Shown: one piece after another, positions 42,072 through 50,060 of the stretch
How positions within the stretch are numbered: position 1 is the first letter of the stretch
Layout: each line of letters opens with the position of its first letter
Assembly: GCA_041394605.1 (NCBI GenBank)
Contig: JAWKHX010000005.1
Span: 124,001 to 188,000, forward strand
Source: UBA668 sp041394605
GTDB lineage: Bacteria > Actinomycetota > Acidimicrobiia > Acidimicrobiales > Ilumatobacteraceae
Direction of reading: 5' to 3'
Length of the DNA: 64,000 nt
Notes under the pieces: generated by a model
The model's input: the letters and a program-made list of their open reading frames with translations, nothing else
Database searches by the model: none
What the model was told of the DNA's origin: nothing
Made by a program: the position numbers and the translations under genes

Positions 42072-42607
42072 TCGCGCAGCCCCACGGCGTCCGCCCGCCA
42101 GAAGGCATCTGCGTAGACGAGCGCGCCACGCAGTGACGGGTCATACGACGGCAGCGGGTAGACCATGAACGCCCGGTCGGGGATGCGGGTGGACGGCTTG
42201 GTGAAGCCCAGCTCGCCGCCGGGCCGGAACCCGAACCGCGGGTAGTAGGACGGGATGCCCTCCAAGAAGACCGCCGGCTCCGCGCGGGTGCTGGCCAACT
42301 CGGCCAGCGCGCCACGGATCAGCGCATCACCGATGCCCTGACCCTGCACGTCGCGGCGCACGCCCACCGGGCTGAGCACCAGCACCTGCACCACACGTTC
42401 CGGTGCGTCGACGAAGCACGGCGTGAACAGCACCAGCCCCACGATCTCGCCGGCGCGCTCCGCTACGAACGCCAGGTCGTCGGACCACCCCCACGAGGAG
42501 TGCAGCATGTCCAGCAGCTCGGGAATCCCCGGCTCGTCGAACGCATCGATGCAGGCGGCCCGCGCCGCGGGCCATTCCGACGGATCCATCCTGCGCACGG
42601 TGACCAT
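42068..42607 (-). CDS. GNAT-family N-acetyltransferase
   Basis: A 179-residue protein. The acetyl-CoA-binding motif VRRDVQGQGIGDALIRGAL is clear, preceded by VLVLSPVGV and followed by VFLEGIPSYYPRFGFRPGGELGF, typical of YhbS-like acetyltransferases. It sits between dnaN and recF, the place where many actinobacteria carry gnd or another gene. Coupling to recF by GTGA shows it is cotranscribed. The substrate is unknown. Confidence 0.88.
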   Translation of the reverse strand: MVTVRRMDPSEWPAARAACIDAFDEPGIPELLDMLHSSWGWSDDLAFVAERAGEIVGLVLFTPCFVDAPERVVQVLVLSPVGVRRDVQGQGIGDALIRGALAELASTRAEPAVFLEGIPSYYPRFGFRPGGELGFTKPSTRIPDRAFMVYPLPSYDPSLRGALVYADAFWRADAVGLRE

Positions 42608-42650
42608 GGCGTCGAAGCCTAGAAGGCGGGCGGGCGACGGGCCCGCAGGG

Positions 42651-43745
42651 TTACGGCACCCGGACGGGCATCAGGAGGTACAGGTAGTCCTCGTGGCCCA
42701 CACCGCGGACGACGGCCGGCTTCAGCGCGTCCATGGTGGACAGGGTGACCGCATCGCCCGAGCAGGCTTCCACGCCGGCGGCCAGGTAATCCGGGTTGAA
42801 CGCCACGGTGAGCTCGCTGCCGTCGTACTGGGCGTCGAGTTCCTCGCTGGCGTTGCCGACGTCCTGGGTGATCGCCGTGAGGCGCAGGGTCTCGCCGCCG
42901 AGTTGCAGGCGCACCGGCGTGGCGTCCTTGGCCAGGATCTTCACGCGGCGGATGGCTTCCAGCAGCGGCTCGCGCTCCACCGTGAGCGTATTGGGGTGGC
43001 TGGCCGGGATGAGCTGGCGGTAGTTGGGGAACTCGCCCTCGATGAGCCGGGTGGTGAGGCGGGTGGACCCCACCTCGAACGTGGCGTCACGATCGCCGAG
43101 GCGCATGGTGACGTCGTCGCCACCGCCCACCAGGCGCTGCAGCTCGGTGAGCGCCCGCCCGGGCACCAGCACCTTCTGGTCGGCAGCCAGCACCTGCTGA
43201 CCCACCAGGTCGCGCACGGCCAGGCGGTAGCTGTCCGTGGCCACCATCCGCAGCCCATCGGCCTCGGCGGCCATCAGCACGCCGGTGAGGATCGGGCGCG
43301 CCTCGTCGGTGCTGGCGGCCCGCACCACCTGGCGCAGGGCCTCGCCGAACGCCGTGGCCGGGAGGGTGACCGACGTGTTCACCGGCGACGCCAGCTTCGG
43401 GTAGTCGTCGAAGCTCAGTGGGCGCACGCTGAAGTTGGAGCGCCCGTTGCTGATGCTGACGTCGTCGCCCTCGGCGGCGACCTCCACCTTGCCGCTGCCC
43501 AGCGACCGCACGATGTCCGCAGCCAGACGAGCCGGCAGGACGATGCCGCCGTCGCGCTCGCCACCGACCTCCACGGACAACTGGATGGTGAGGTCCAGGT
43601 CGGTGCCGGTGACGGAGAGTTGATCGCCGGTCAACTCCAGACGCAGACCGGACAGGACGGGCAGGGCACCGGAACGCCCGGTGGCGGCCCGGCCCGCAGT
43701 GGCCAGGGCTTCGGCCAGGGCTTCACGCTCGCAACGGAACTTCAC
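42651..43745 (-). CDS. dnaN: DNA polymerase III sliding clamp (beta subunit)
   Basis: A 364-residue protein from GTG 43745 (MKFRCEREALAEAL). Three clamp domains of about 120 residues are visible, with GRALTELQRLV, LIEGEFPNYRQLIP and a C-terminal LMPVRVP matching the conserved L(M/L)P(V/M)R end. The clamp encircles DNA and tethers Pol III. It lies downstream of dnaA across a 238-bp gap that probably includes oriC. Confidence 0.97.
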   Translation of the reverse strand: MKFRCEREALAEALATAGRAATGRSGALPVLSGLRLELTGDQLSVTGTDLDLTIQLSVEVGGERDGGIVLPARLAADIVRSLGSGKVEVAAEGDDVSISNGRSNFSVRPLSFDDYPKLASPVNTSVTLPATAFGEALRQVVRAASTDEARPILTGVLMAAEADGLRMVATDSYRLAVRDLVGQQVLAADQKVLVPGRALTELQRLVGGGDDVTMRLGDRDATFEVGSTRLTTRLIEGEFPNYRQLIPASHPNTLTVEREPLLEAIRRVKILAKDATPVRLQLGGETLRLTAITQDVGNASEELDAQYDGSELTVAFNPDYLAAGVEACSGDAVTLSTMDALKPAVVRGVGHEDYLYLLMPVRVP

Positions 43746-43983
43746 AGCGTTCCCTTTCTCAACATGGGGTGATGAAGAAACCTAGTAGAGGTAATAAGGG
43801 CTGTGGATTGTGCACAACCCGATGTCGGCCCAGCGTAGGTGCCGAAAACGCGTGCACACCGGTTTCCCCACGCGTGCACACCCGAAAAACGACGCCGTTG
43901 TAGTTCGGTGGATGACCGCACCCGCGTCCAGAGGCCGGCGGTACTTGTCCACATGTCGTCCACCAGCCCGCGCGCGACCACCG
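43746..43983. other. oriC: Candidate oriC (dnaA-dnaN intergenic region)
   Basis: This 238-bp non-coding gap is the usual actinobacterial origin position. It holds one exact TTGTCCACA box (43945-43953), a palindromic TTGTGCACAA (43808-43817) next to TGTGGAT, and a 13-bp direct repeat ACGCGTGCACACC (43848-43860 and 43870-43882). A locally AT-rich stretch at about 43769-43810 is a candidate unwinding element. It is short, with few consensus boxes, compared with Streptomyces or mycobacterial origins. The dnaN promoter and leader must also lie here. Confidence 0.65.
43945..43953 (+). promoter_or_regulatory. DnaA box TTGTCCACA
   Basis: An exact match to the high-GC actinobacterial DnaA-box form, within the dnaA-dnaN gap. 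Confidence 0.7.
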
Positions 43984-45384
43984 TCAGGCCTTCTTCAACC
44001 GCTGGACGAGGTCGGTGACCTGGTCGTAGATCTGCTTGCGCTCCTTCATCAGCCGCTGGATCTTGTCCACGGCGTGGATGACGGTGGTGTGATCGCGGCC
44101 ACCGAACAGGCGGGCGATGGCCGGATACGACAGATCGGTGAGTTCGCGGAAGACGTACATCGCCGTCTGCCGGGCGGTGACGAGCGGGCGCTGCCGGCTC
44201 TTGCCGCGCAGCGATTCCACGCTGAAGCCGAGGATGACGGCGATCTCGCTGAGCAGTTCCTCGTCCGTACGCGGCTTCACGTAGCTGTCGGTGAGCAGGT
44301 CGCCCAGCAGGTGCTCGGCCAGGTGGGTGGTGATCGGCACCTCGTTGAGGCTGGCGTAGGCGGTGACCCGGATGAGCGCGCCTTCCAGCTCACGGATGTT
44401 GCTGGTGATCCGCGAGGCGATGAACTCCAGCACGTCGGGCGGCACGGGGCTGTGGTCGCGCTCGGCCTTGTTGCGCAGGATGGCCAGGCGGGTCTCCAGG
44501 TCGGGCGGCTGGATGTCGGTGATCAGCCCCCACTTGAACCGGCCGCGGAGGCGTTCCTCCAGCGTGGGGATGGCATCGGGCATGCGGTCGGAGCTGATGA
44601 CGATCTGCTTGTTGGCCCCGTGCAGGGAGTTGAACGTGTGGAAGAACTCCTCCTGCAGGCCTTCCTTGCCTTCCATGAACTGGATGTCGTCGATCAGCAG
44701 CACGTCGATGTCCCGGTACCGGCGCTTGAAGTTGGCCGTGGTGTTGGTGCGGATGGCGTCCACGTACTCGTTGAGGAACGTCTCGGTGCTGACGTAGCGC
44801 ACCACGTCGTGCTGGTAGTGGCTCTGCACATAGTGGCCGATGGCGTGGAGCAGGTGGGTCTTGCCCAGACCGGCGGAGCCGTAGACGAACAGCGGGTTGT
44901 AGCTACGCCCTGGCGTTTCGGCCACCCGCTGCGCGGCGGCCAGCGCGAACTGGTTGCTGGCACCCTTCACGAACGTCTCGAAGGTGTAGCGGGGGTTCAT
45001 GTCGCCGCCGTTGGCGTCCGTTCGCCCGGACGACGTGGCGACTGCACCGCCGGCAGGCTCGGGGTCGCGCCCCAGGTCGCGGGCACCGTCGCCGCGGCCG
45101 ACCTCCGCTGCCCACTCGGCGGCGGGCTCGGGCTCGGCAGCCTGGACCTCGACGCTGAACTGGATGCTGCCCGAACCGATCTCGTCCAGAGCATCCCGCA
45201 CCAGCGGCAGGTAGCGCGACAGAATGCGATCGCGGGCATGGCCGTTCGGGGCGCTCACCCGCAGCACGGAGGAGGTGCTCTCGAGGGCGATCACGTCCTG
45301 AAAAGTGGAGAACCACACGGCCTCGGACACCTGCGCACGGAGCAGTTGGGCGACGGCCGTCCACAGCTGGTCATGGTCGCTCAC
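43984..45384 (-). CDS. dnaA: Chromosomal replication initiator DnaA
   Basis: A 466-residue protein from GTG 45384, fixed by a perfect AAAGGAGGT ribosome site. Domain I is about 1-85, and a Gly/Asp/Glu-rich linker (domain II) covers about 85-130. The AAA+ domain has Walker A GSAGLGKTH and Walker B VLLIDDIQF. Domain IV has the DnaA-box-reading helix-turn-helix with GRDHTTVIHAV. It binds DnaA boxes and melts oriC when ATP-bound. It is divergent from rpmH; a DnaA-box pair upstream suggests autoregulation. Confidence 0.98.
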   Translation of the reverse strand: MSDHDQLWTAVAQLLRAQVSEAVWFSTFQDVIALESTSSVLRVSAPNGHARDRILSRYLPLVRDALDEIGSGSIQFSVEVQAAEPEPAAEWAAEVGRGDGARDLGRDPEPAGGAVATSSGRTDANGGDMNPRYTFETFVKGASNQFALAAAQRVAETPGRSYNPLFVYGSAGLGKTHLLHAIGHYVQSHYQHDVVRYVSTETFLNEYVDAIRTNTTANFKRRYRDIDVLLIDDIQFMEGKEGLQEEFFHTFNSLHGANKQIVISSDRMPDAIPTLEERLRGRFKWGLITDIQPPDLETRLAILRNKAERDHSPVPPDVLEFIASRITSNIRELEGALIRVTAYASLNEVPITTHLAEHLLGDLLTDSYVKPRTDEELLSEIAVILGFSVESLRGKSRQRPLVTARQTAMYVFRELTDLSYPAIARLFGGRDHTTVIHAVDKIQRLMKERKQIYDQVTDLVQRLKKA

Positions 45385-45693
45385 CTGCACCTCCTTTCCG
45401 AACGGCTCGCAGATTCCACAAGGTTGTCCACACGATGTGGACAACACGGGGTCGTGAAGGGCGCACGCTAGCAGGCGCGCACACCCCTTCCGAACGCCGC
45501 TCCTCACCGCCCTGGTGGCGGTGCATCGGCGCGTGCGCATGCGCATCCTCGTGGCTGCTGCGGTTGCCAGTTGGGGCCGCTCACCGTAGTCTTGGCGGCT
45601 GGTCCGGCGTAGCTGGTCGTTCTTGCGGCGCGCCACCACGAACTTTCCCCACGTCAGAATGGGTCGTCCACGGGGCGGCTCGAGGAGGGCTGC
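45385..45693. other. dnaA-rpmH divergent intergenic region
   Basis: This 309-bp gap holds the back-to-back promoters of dnaA and the rpmH-yidC operon. It contains an inverted pair of DnaA boxes at 45424-45444. The rpmH ribosome site (GGAGGG) lies at the right end. No other gene is seen; frames reading through are shadows. It may contribute to origin function. Confidence 0.55.
45424..45444. promoter_or_regulatory. Inverted pair of DnaA boxes upstream of dnaA
   Basis: TTGTCCACA (45424-45432), spacer CGA and TGTGGACAA (45436-45444) form a perfect inverted repeat about 40 bp before the dnaA start. It is suited to DnaA dimer binding and repression of its own gene. Confidence 0.75.
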
Positions 45694-45828
45694 GTGAAGC
45701 GCACCTACCAACCCAACAACCGTCGCCGTGCCAAGAAGCACGGCTTCCGCGCCCGGATGAGCACCCGCGCCGGGCGGGCCGTGCTGAAGGCCCGCCGCGC
45801 CAAGGGCCGTCACCGCCTGTCGGCTTGA
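45694..45828 (+). CDS. rpmH: 50S ribosomal protein L34
   Basis: A 44-residue basic protein from GTG 45694 with GAGGAGGG upstream. It reads MKRTYQPNNRRRAKKHGFRA and continues MSTRAGRAVLKARRAKGRHRL, the full L34 pattern. Its stop overlaps the rnpA start (TTGA). It is the first gene of the rightward operon and is divergent from dnaA, as in most bacteria. Confidence 0.97.
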   Translation: MKRTYQPNNRRRAKKHGFRARMSTRAGRAVLKARRAKGRHRLSA

Positions 45829-46175
45829 TCTGGCGCATCCGAGAGCGCAGCGCGTTCGCGCGCCTCGCCGCCGACGGGCAGCGCGCTCGGGCCGGAGTCC
45901 TGTGGTGCACCGTTCTTCTGGATCCTCCGCCGTCCTCCACACCCCCGCGTGTGGCGTACGCGCTGGGGCGCGCCCTCGGCCCCGCCGTCGTACGCAACCG
46001 TGTGCGCCGTCGGCTGCGGGCCGGCCTGGCGGCCGCCTCGTCCGACGGGCGTCTGCTGCCGGGGTATTACCTGTTCGGCGCCCAAGCAGCCGCCGCCACG
46101 CGGTCGTACTCCGAACTGATGTTCGATCTCACGCACCTGCTGAGCCGGCTGCCGAGCCCCGTCGAGGCCGGCTGA
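45825..46175 (+). CDS. rnpA: Ribonuclease P protein component
   Basis: A 116-residue protein. The TTG at 45825 overlaps the rpmH stop and gives the family's expected N-terminus (IRERSAFARLAADGQRARAG). The RNA-binding signature is AYALGRALGPAVVRNRVRRRLR (RNR motif). It assists the RNase P RNA in 5' processing of tRNA precursors. The use of TTG and the 4-nt overlap imply translational coupling to rpmH. Confidence 0.93.
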   Translation: MIWRIRERSAFARLAADGQRARAGVLWCTVLLDPPPSSTPPRVAYALGRALGPAVVRNRVRRRLRAGLAAASSDGRLLPGYYLFGAQAAAATRSYSELMFDLTHLLSRLPSPVEAG

Positions 46176-46180
46176 TCCGC

Positions 46181-46411
46181 ATGGTGTTGTGGTACCAGCG
46201 GGCCGTGGAGGGTCGCCCCTCCCCCTGCCGGTTCACTCCGTCATGCAGCGCCTACGCCATCGAGGCGCTGGAGACCCACGGCACGTTCCGTGGCGGATGG
46301 CTCACCGCCCGCCGCCTGGTGCGTTGCCGCCCCTTCGGGCCGTCCGGGTGGGATCCCGTGCCCGCAGCCGCTGATCGCCCCCGTCCTCGTCGCAAGGGAA
46401 CCCCTGCATGA
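46181..46411 (+). CDS. yidD: Membrane protein insertion efficiency factor YidD
   Basis: A 76-residue protein from ATG 46181, 5 bp after the rnpA stop. It has the YidD pattern WYQRAVEGRPSPCRFTPSCSAYAIEAL and LVRCRPFGPSGWDPVP with its conserved cysteines. It helps YidC-dependent insertion of membrane proteins. Its stop overlaps yidC by 4 nt (ATGA). Confidence 0.94.
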   Translation: MVLWYQRAVEGRPSPCRFTPSCSAYAIEALETHGTFRGGWLTARRLVRCRPFGPSGWDPVPAAADRPRPRRKGTPA

Positions 46412-47505
46412 TCGCCATCGATTTCTTCAAGTACCCGGCCGCGCTCTTGGCCTGGTTCTACAGCCTCACCAACGACTACATCCTGGCCATCGGCCTGATC
46501 GCCCTGGTGGTGATGCTCATCACGGCCCCGCTGGTGCTGAAGAGCACCAAGGGCATGCTGGAGATGCAGAAGCTCCAGCCGGAGATGCGCCGCCTGCAGC
46601 AGCAGTACCGCGGCGACCGGCAGAAGCTCAACGAAGAGATGATGAAGCTCTACCAGGAGCACAAGGTCAACCCGCTGGCCTCGTGCTTCCCGCTGCTGCT
46701 GCAGATGCCGGTGTTCATCATCATGTTCCGCGTCCTGCACGGGGTGTCGGAGAAGGTCAGCTGTGTGGACCCTGGCGCCGGCAAGGCCGTGCCGGCGGTG
46801 TGCAAGGGCATCCTCGACGGGCGTGAGCTGATCGTGCCGAAGTACATCTCCGCCTCGTCGAAGATGTACGAGTCGCTCTACGGCCAGACCCAGATGAAGT
46901 CGTTCGGGCTGGATCTGGCGGTGCGCCCGATCAACATGCTCAGCGAAGGCTTTGGCAAGGGCATGGTCTACGCCCTGCTGGTGGTGGCCCTCGGCGCCCT
47001 GTACTACGGCCAGCAGCGGATGGTGGCTGCCCGGGCCTCGGTGTCGCCCACCATGTCGGCCACCCAGCAGAAGATCATGCAGTACCTGCCGGTGGCGTTC
47101 GCCGTCTTCCTGGTCTTCTATCTCACCGGTCTGGTCATCTACTACATGGCCCAGGCCGTGTTCCGCATCGCCCTGCAGTACTACATCACCCACCGCTTCT
47201 ACAAGGGCGACGAATCCCTCGGCCGTCAAGCCCAGCGGGCAGGCGAGACCGCTCGCGAGCTGGCCAAGGCCGATGGTGGTGGCGGTGGCATGTTCGCCCA
47301 GGCCAAGCGCGATCTGGCGGCGGCCAAGGAGGATGCGGCAAAGAAGAAGACCGCAGGCCCCGACAGCACCGTGAGTAAGCGGGTCACTCCCCCGAAGGGC
47401 AAGCCCACGGGCGGTGCCACCGGGCGCAACGCTGCCCGCCCCCAGTCCTCCGGCCGAGCGGGCCGCCCGGGTGGGCCCGCCAACCGGCCCCCGAAGAAGA
47501 AGTAG
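46408..47505 (+). CDS. yidC: Membrane protein insertase YidC/Oxa1
   Basis: A 365-residue protein without the large periplasmic domain of Gram-negative YidC. Helices are near 20-45 (ILAIGLIALVVMLITAPLVLK), 95-115 (CFPLLLQMPVFIIMFRVLHG), 180-200 and 225-255 (YLPVAFAVFLVFYLTGLVIYYMAQAVFRI). The K-rich cytosolic loop MQKLQPEMRRLQQQY is typical. The basic C-terminal tail (about 275-365) ends in RPPKKK and could bind ribosomes. It inserts proteins into the membrane alone or with Sec. Confidence 0.96.
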   Translation: MIAIDFFKYPAALLAWFYSLTNDYILAIGLIALVVMLITAPLVLKSTKGMLEMQKLQPEMRRLQQQYRGDRQKLNEEMMKLYQEHKVNPLASCFPLLLQMPVFIIMFRVLHGVSEKVSCVDPGAGKAVPAVCKGILDGRELIVPKYISASSKMYESLYGQTQMKSFGLDLAVRPINMLSEGFGKGMVYALLVVALGALYYGQQRMVAARASVSPTMSATQQKIMQYLPVAFAVFLVFYLTGLVIYYMAQAVFRIALQYYITHRFYKGDESLGRQAQRAGETARELAKADGGGGGMFAQAKRDLAAAKEDAAKKKTAGPDSTVSKRVTPPKGKPTGGATGRNAARPQSSGRAGRPGGPANRPPKKK

Positions 47506-47520
47506 CAGGTCAACGCACAG

Positions 47521-48518
47521 ATGGAATGGGTCACCACCACCGGATCGACGGTCGAGGAAGCCAAGGAGCGAGCACTGGACCAGTTGGGTGTCGCGCTCGA
47601 CGATGCCGAGTTCGAAGTGCTCGAGGAGCCGAAGAAGGGTCTGTTCGGGCGCCAACGAGGTGAGGCCCGGGTACGCGCCCGCGTTCGCCCCACCCAGGCT
47701 CGCCAGAAGGTCGACCGCCGGGATCGTCGCCGCGAGAAGGGCGGCGAGAAGGGCGAGCGGGCCAAGGGCGGTCAGGGCCGCCAGGGTGCCGCCACGTCCA
47801 ACGACCGCCAGCCGGCGGCACAGAAGAAGGCCGGCGGCGCGCCGAACGAGAAGGCACCGCGCCAGCGGGCTGCGGCGGGCGCCGCCGACACCACAAAGGA
47901 CGAAGCACCTGGTCAGCGACGTCGCGCCCAAGGTGCCCGTGGGCGACAGGGGCAGGGGAGCGCGGCCGATGCCGCGGCCGATGCGGTCGCCTCCACTCCC
48001 CCGGCAGCGGACGCTGCCGGTTCAACCGGTTCCGCCACACGCAAGGAGCACCACGTGGACGCACATCAGGTCGGCGCCGAGGCGCAGAAGTTCATGGTCG
48101 GGTTGCTCGACGCCTTCGGGCTCGAGGGCAACGTCACCCTCGTCGAGGATGGCGACGATCTGGAGGTCCGGGTGGACGGCAGGAACTCGGCCTGCTGGTC
48201 GGGCCCCGTGGCGCCACCCTGCAGGCAGTGCAGGACCTCGCCCGGGTGGCGTCGCAGCGCCGACTGGGCGATCACGACACCCGCCTGCGGGTGGACATCG
48301 GCGGCTACCGCGAGCGCCGCCGTGCCGCCCTCGGGTCCTTTGCCCAGAAGATGGCCGAGGAAGTGAAGGAGTCCGGCGTCGCCCGGGTGCTGGAGCCGAT
48401 GTCGTCGGCCGATCGCAAGATCATCCACGACACCCTGTCGGGCATCGAGGGCATCGCCACCCGCTCCGAGGGTGACGACCCGTACCGCCGGGTGATCATC
48501 ACCCCGGCGAATGACTGA
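47521..48518 (+). CDS. jag: Jag/KhpB RNA-binding protein, interrupted by a frameshift
   Basis: The Jag N-terminal domain (about 1-55; WVTTTGSTVEEAKERALDQLG, EEPKKGLFGRQRGEARVRA) is followed by a long Ala/Gly/Lys/Arg linker and the start of a KH domain (VTLVEDGDDLEVRVDG). Near 48177-48183 one base is missing. The next frame resumes with LGLLVGPRGATLQAVQDL (KH) and an R3H domain (YRERRRAALGSFAQKMAEEV) to TGA 48518. With the base restored the protein would have 332 residues. Jag/KhpB binds RNA and is regularly adjacent to yidC. The simplest cause is a sequence error. Confidence 0.88.
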
Positions 48519-49050
48519 CCCGTCACCCCTCGCCAGCGTCCTCGCCTCGATCCAGGCCCGCGGCGCGATCGGCACCTCGACCATCGAGGAGGCGATCGCG
48601 CACGCGGGCCGTTTCGTTTCCCAGGTGCCGGCGGGCCCGGGCACGCTGGCCGACCTGGGTTCCGGGGGCGGCCTTCCCGGTCTGGTGATCGCCGTCGCCC
48701 GGCCCGATCTGCAGGTGACACTGGTGGAACGGCGCCAGCAACGGGCCGACCTGTTGCGGCGTGCCGTGGCTGCGTTGGAGCTTGGCGATCGTGTGGTGGT
48801 GCACGGTGAGGACGTCGCCACGCTGGCCAGAGTTGCGGCCGGGACCTTCTCGGTGGTCACGGCGCGCAGCTTTGCCGCCCCGGCAGTGACGGCCAAGTGG
48901 GCGTCGGTACTGCTGAGGGAGGGCGGCCTGTTGTTGGTCAGCGAACCACCCGAGCCCGACCCGGATCGCTGGCCGGTGGTGCTGCTGCAGACCCTCCGTC
49001 TTGAAGATCGTGGTGCTGACCAGGGGATTCGCGGGTTCGTACGCCGCTGA
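48511..49050 (+). CDS. rsmG: 16S rRNA (guanine527-N7)-methyltransferase RsmG
   Basis: A 179-residue protein from ATG 48511, overlapping the jag stop by 8 nt. The SAM-binding loop LADLGSGGGLPGLVIAVARP and VTLVERRQQRADLLRRAV are diagnostic for GidB/RsmG. It methylates G527 in the 530 loop of 16S rRNA, and loss gives low-level streptomycin resistance in many species. It is somewhat shorter than E. coli RsmG at the N-terminus. A parS-like site begins 1 bp after its stop. Confidence 0.95.
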   Translation: MTDPSPLASVLASIQARGAIGTSTIEEAIAHAGRFVSQVPAGPGTLADLGSGGGLPGLVIAVARPDLQVTLVERRQQRADLLRRAVAALELGDRVVVHGEDVATLARVAAGTFSVVTARSFAAPAVTAKWASVLLREGGLLLVSEPPEPDPDRWPVVLLQTLRLEDRGADQGIRGFVRR

Positions 49051-49051
49051 C

Positions 49052-49065
49052 GTTCCACGTGGAAC
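49052..49065. promoter_or_regulatory. parS: parS-like site 1 (GTTCCACGTGGAAC)
   Basis: A perfect 14-bp palindrome, 2 mismatches from the bacterial parS core GTTTCACGTGAAAC, placed between rsmG and parA. Confidence 0.8.
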
Positions 49066-49107
49066 ATCGCGATGTGTGTCCGTGAGGCCGTCAGGCCGTC
49101 TGCGGAG

Positions 49108-49121
49108 GTTCCACGTGGAAC
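49108..49121. promoter_or_regulatory. parS: parS-like site 2 (GTTCCACGTGGAAC)
   Basis: A second exact copy, 56 bp from the first (start to start), upstream of parA. The surrounding AT at the right edge also matches copy 1. Confidence 0.8.
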
Positions 49122-49262
49122 ATCCGGTGAGGTGGCGCAGGCGTCCGTTCCTGGCCGGCGATCCTCGACGGTCCGTCCCTGCCGACCGCGCGACCGCTAT
49201 CCTGCCCGACGTGCGCCCAGCCGCGTCGGCGGCGGGCACGAGCGAACCGGAGCCCCACGTCG

Positions 49263-50060
49263 ATGACCTCCTCGCACCGACCACTCCCCCGCGTCATCGC
49301 CGTCGCCAACCAGAAGGGCGGCGTCGGCAAGACCACCACCACCATCAACCTTGGTGCCTGCCTGGCTGAACTCGGCTACCGCACCCTCATCGTCGACCTG
49401 GATCCGCAGGGCAACGCCTCCACCGGCCTCGGTATCGAGAACCGAGGGCTGGAGACGTCGATGTACCACGTGATCATGCATGAGGTGCCGATCGAGAACT
49501 GTGTTGAACCATCCTCGGTGAAGAATCTGTTCGTGGCACCCGCCAGCTTGGATCTGGCCGGCGCGGAGATCGAACTGGTGCCGGCGTTCAGCCGTGAGAA
49601 CCGCTTGCGCAAGGCCATCGAGGCCGTCAGCGAGGACTACGACTATGTCCTCATCGACTGCCCACCCTCGCTCGGCCTGTTGACGGTCAATGGTCTCACT
49701 GCTGCCGGCGAGGTGCTGGTACCGATCCAGTGCGAGTACTACGCCCTGGAAGGCCTGGGGCAGCTGCTCCGCAATGTGGACCTGGTGAAGCGCAATCTCA
49801 ATCCCACCCTGGAAGTCAGCACGATCGTGTGCGTCATGTACGACGCTCGTACCAAGCTGGCCGACCAGGTGGTGAAGGAGGTGCGCGAGCACTTCGGCGA
49901 CAAGGTGTGCCGCTCCGTCGTGCCGCGCACCGTGCGACTCTCGGAGGCTCCGTCGTTCGGGCAGCCGATCATCACGTTCGATCCCACTTCACGCGGCGCC
50001 ACGGCGTACCGCGGCGTCGCCAAGGAGGTCAGCGGTGGCCCGGCTGAGCGGTCTCGGTAA
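49263..50060 (+). CDS. parA: Chromosome-partitioning ATPase ParA (Soj)
   Basis: A 265-residue protein from ATG 49263. The deviant Walker A motif is NQKGGVGKTTTTINLG, Walker A' is VDLDPQGNAST and Walker B is VLIDCPPSLGLL. ParA forms ATP-dependent dimers on the nucleoid that move ParB-parS complexes. The 3' end overlaps parB by 26 nt. Two parS-like sites lie in its upstream region. Confidence 0.96.
   Translation: MTSSHRPLPRVIAVANQKGGVGKTTTTINLGACLAELGYRTLIVDLDPQGNASTGLGIENRGLETSMYHVIMHEVPIENCVEPSSVKNLFVAPASLDLAGAEIELVPAFSRENRLRKAIEAVSEDYDYVLIDCPPSLGLLTVNGLTAAGEVLVPIQCEYYALEGLGQLLRNVDLVKRNLNPTLEVSTIVCVMYDARTKLADQVVKEVREHFGDKVCRSVVPRTVRLSEAPSFGQPIITFDPTSRGATAYRGVAKEVSGGPAERSR

Noticed and set aside
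45435..45824. Longer rnpA beginning upstream of rpmH.
   Set aside because: The upstream frame is the shadow of rpmH and the origin-side gap; the TTG overlapping the rpmH stop gives the normal length.
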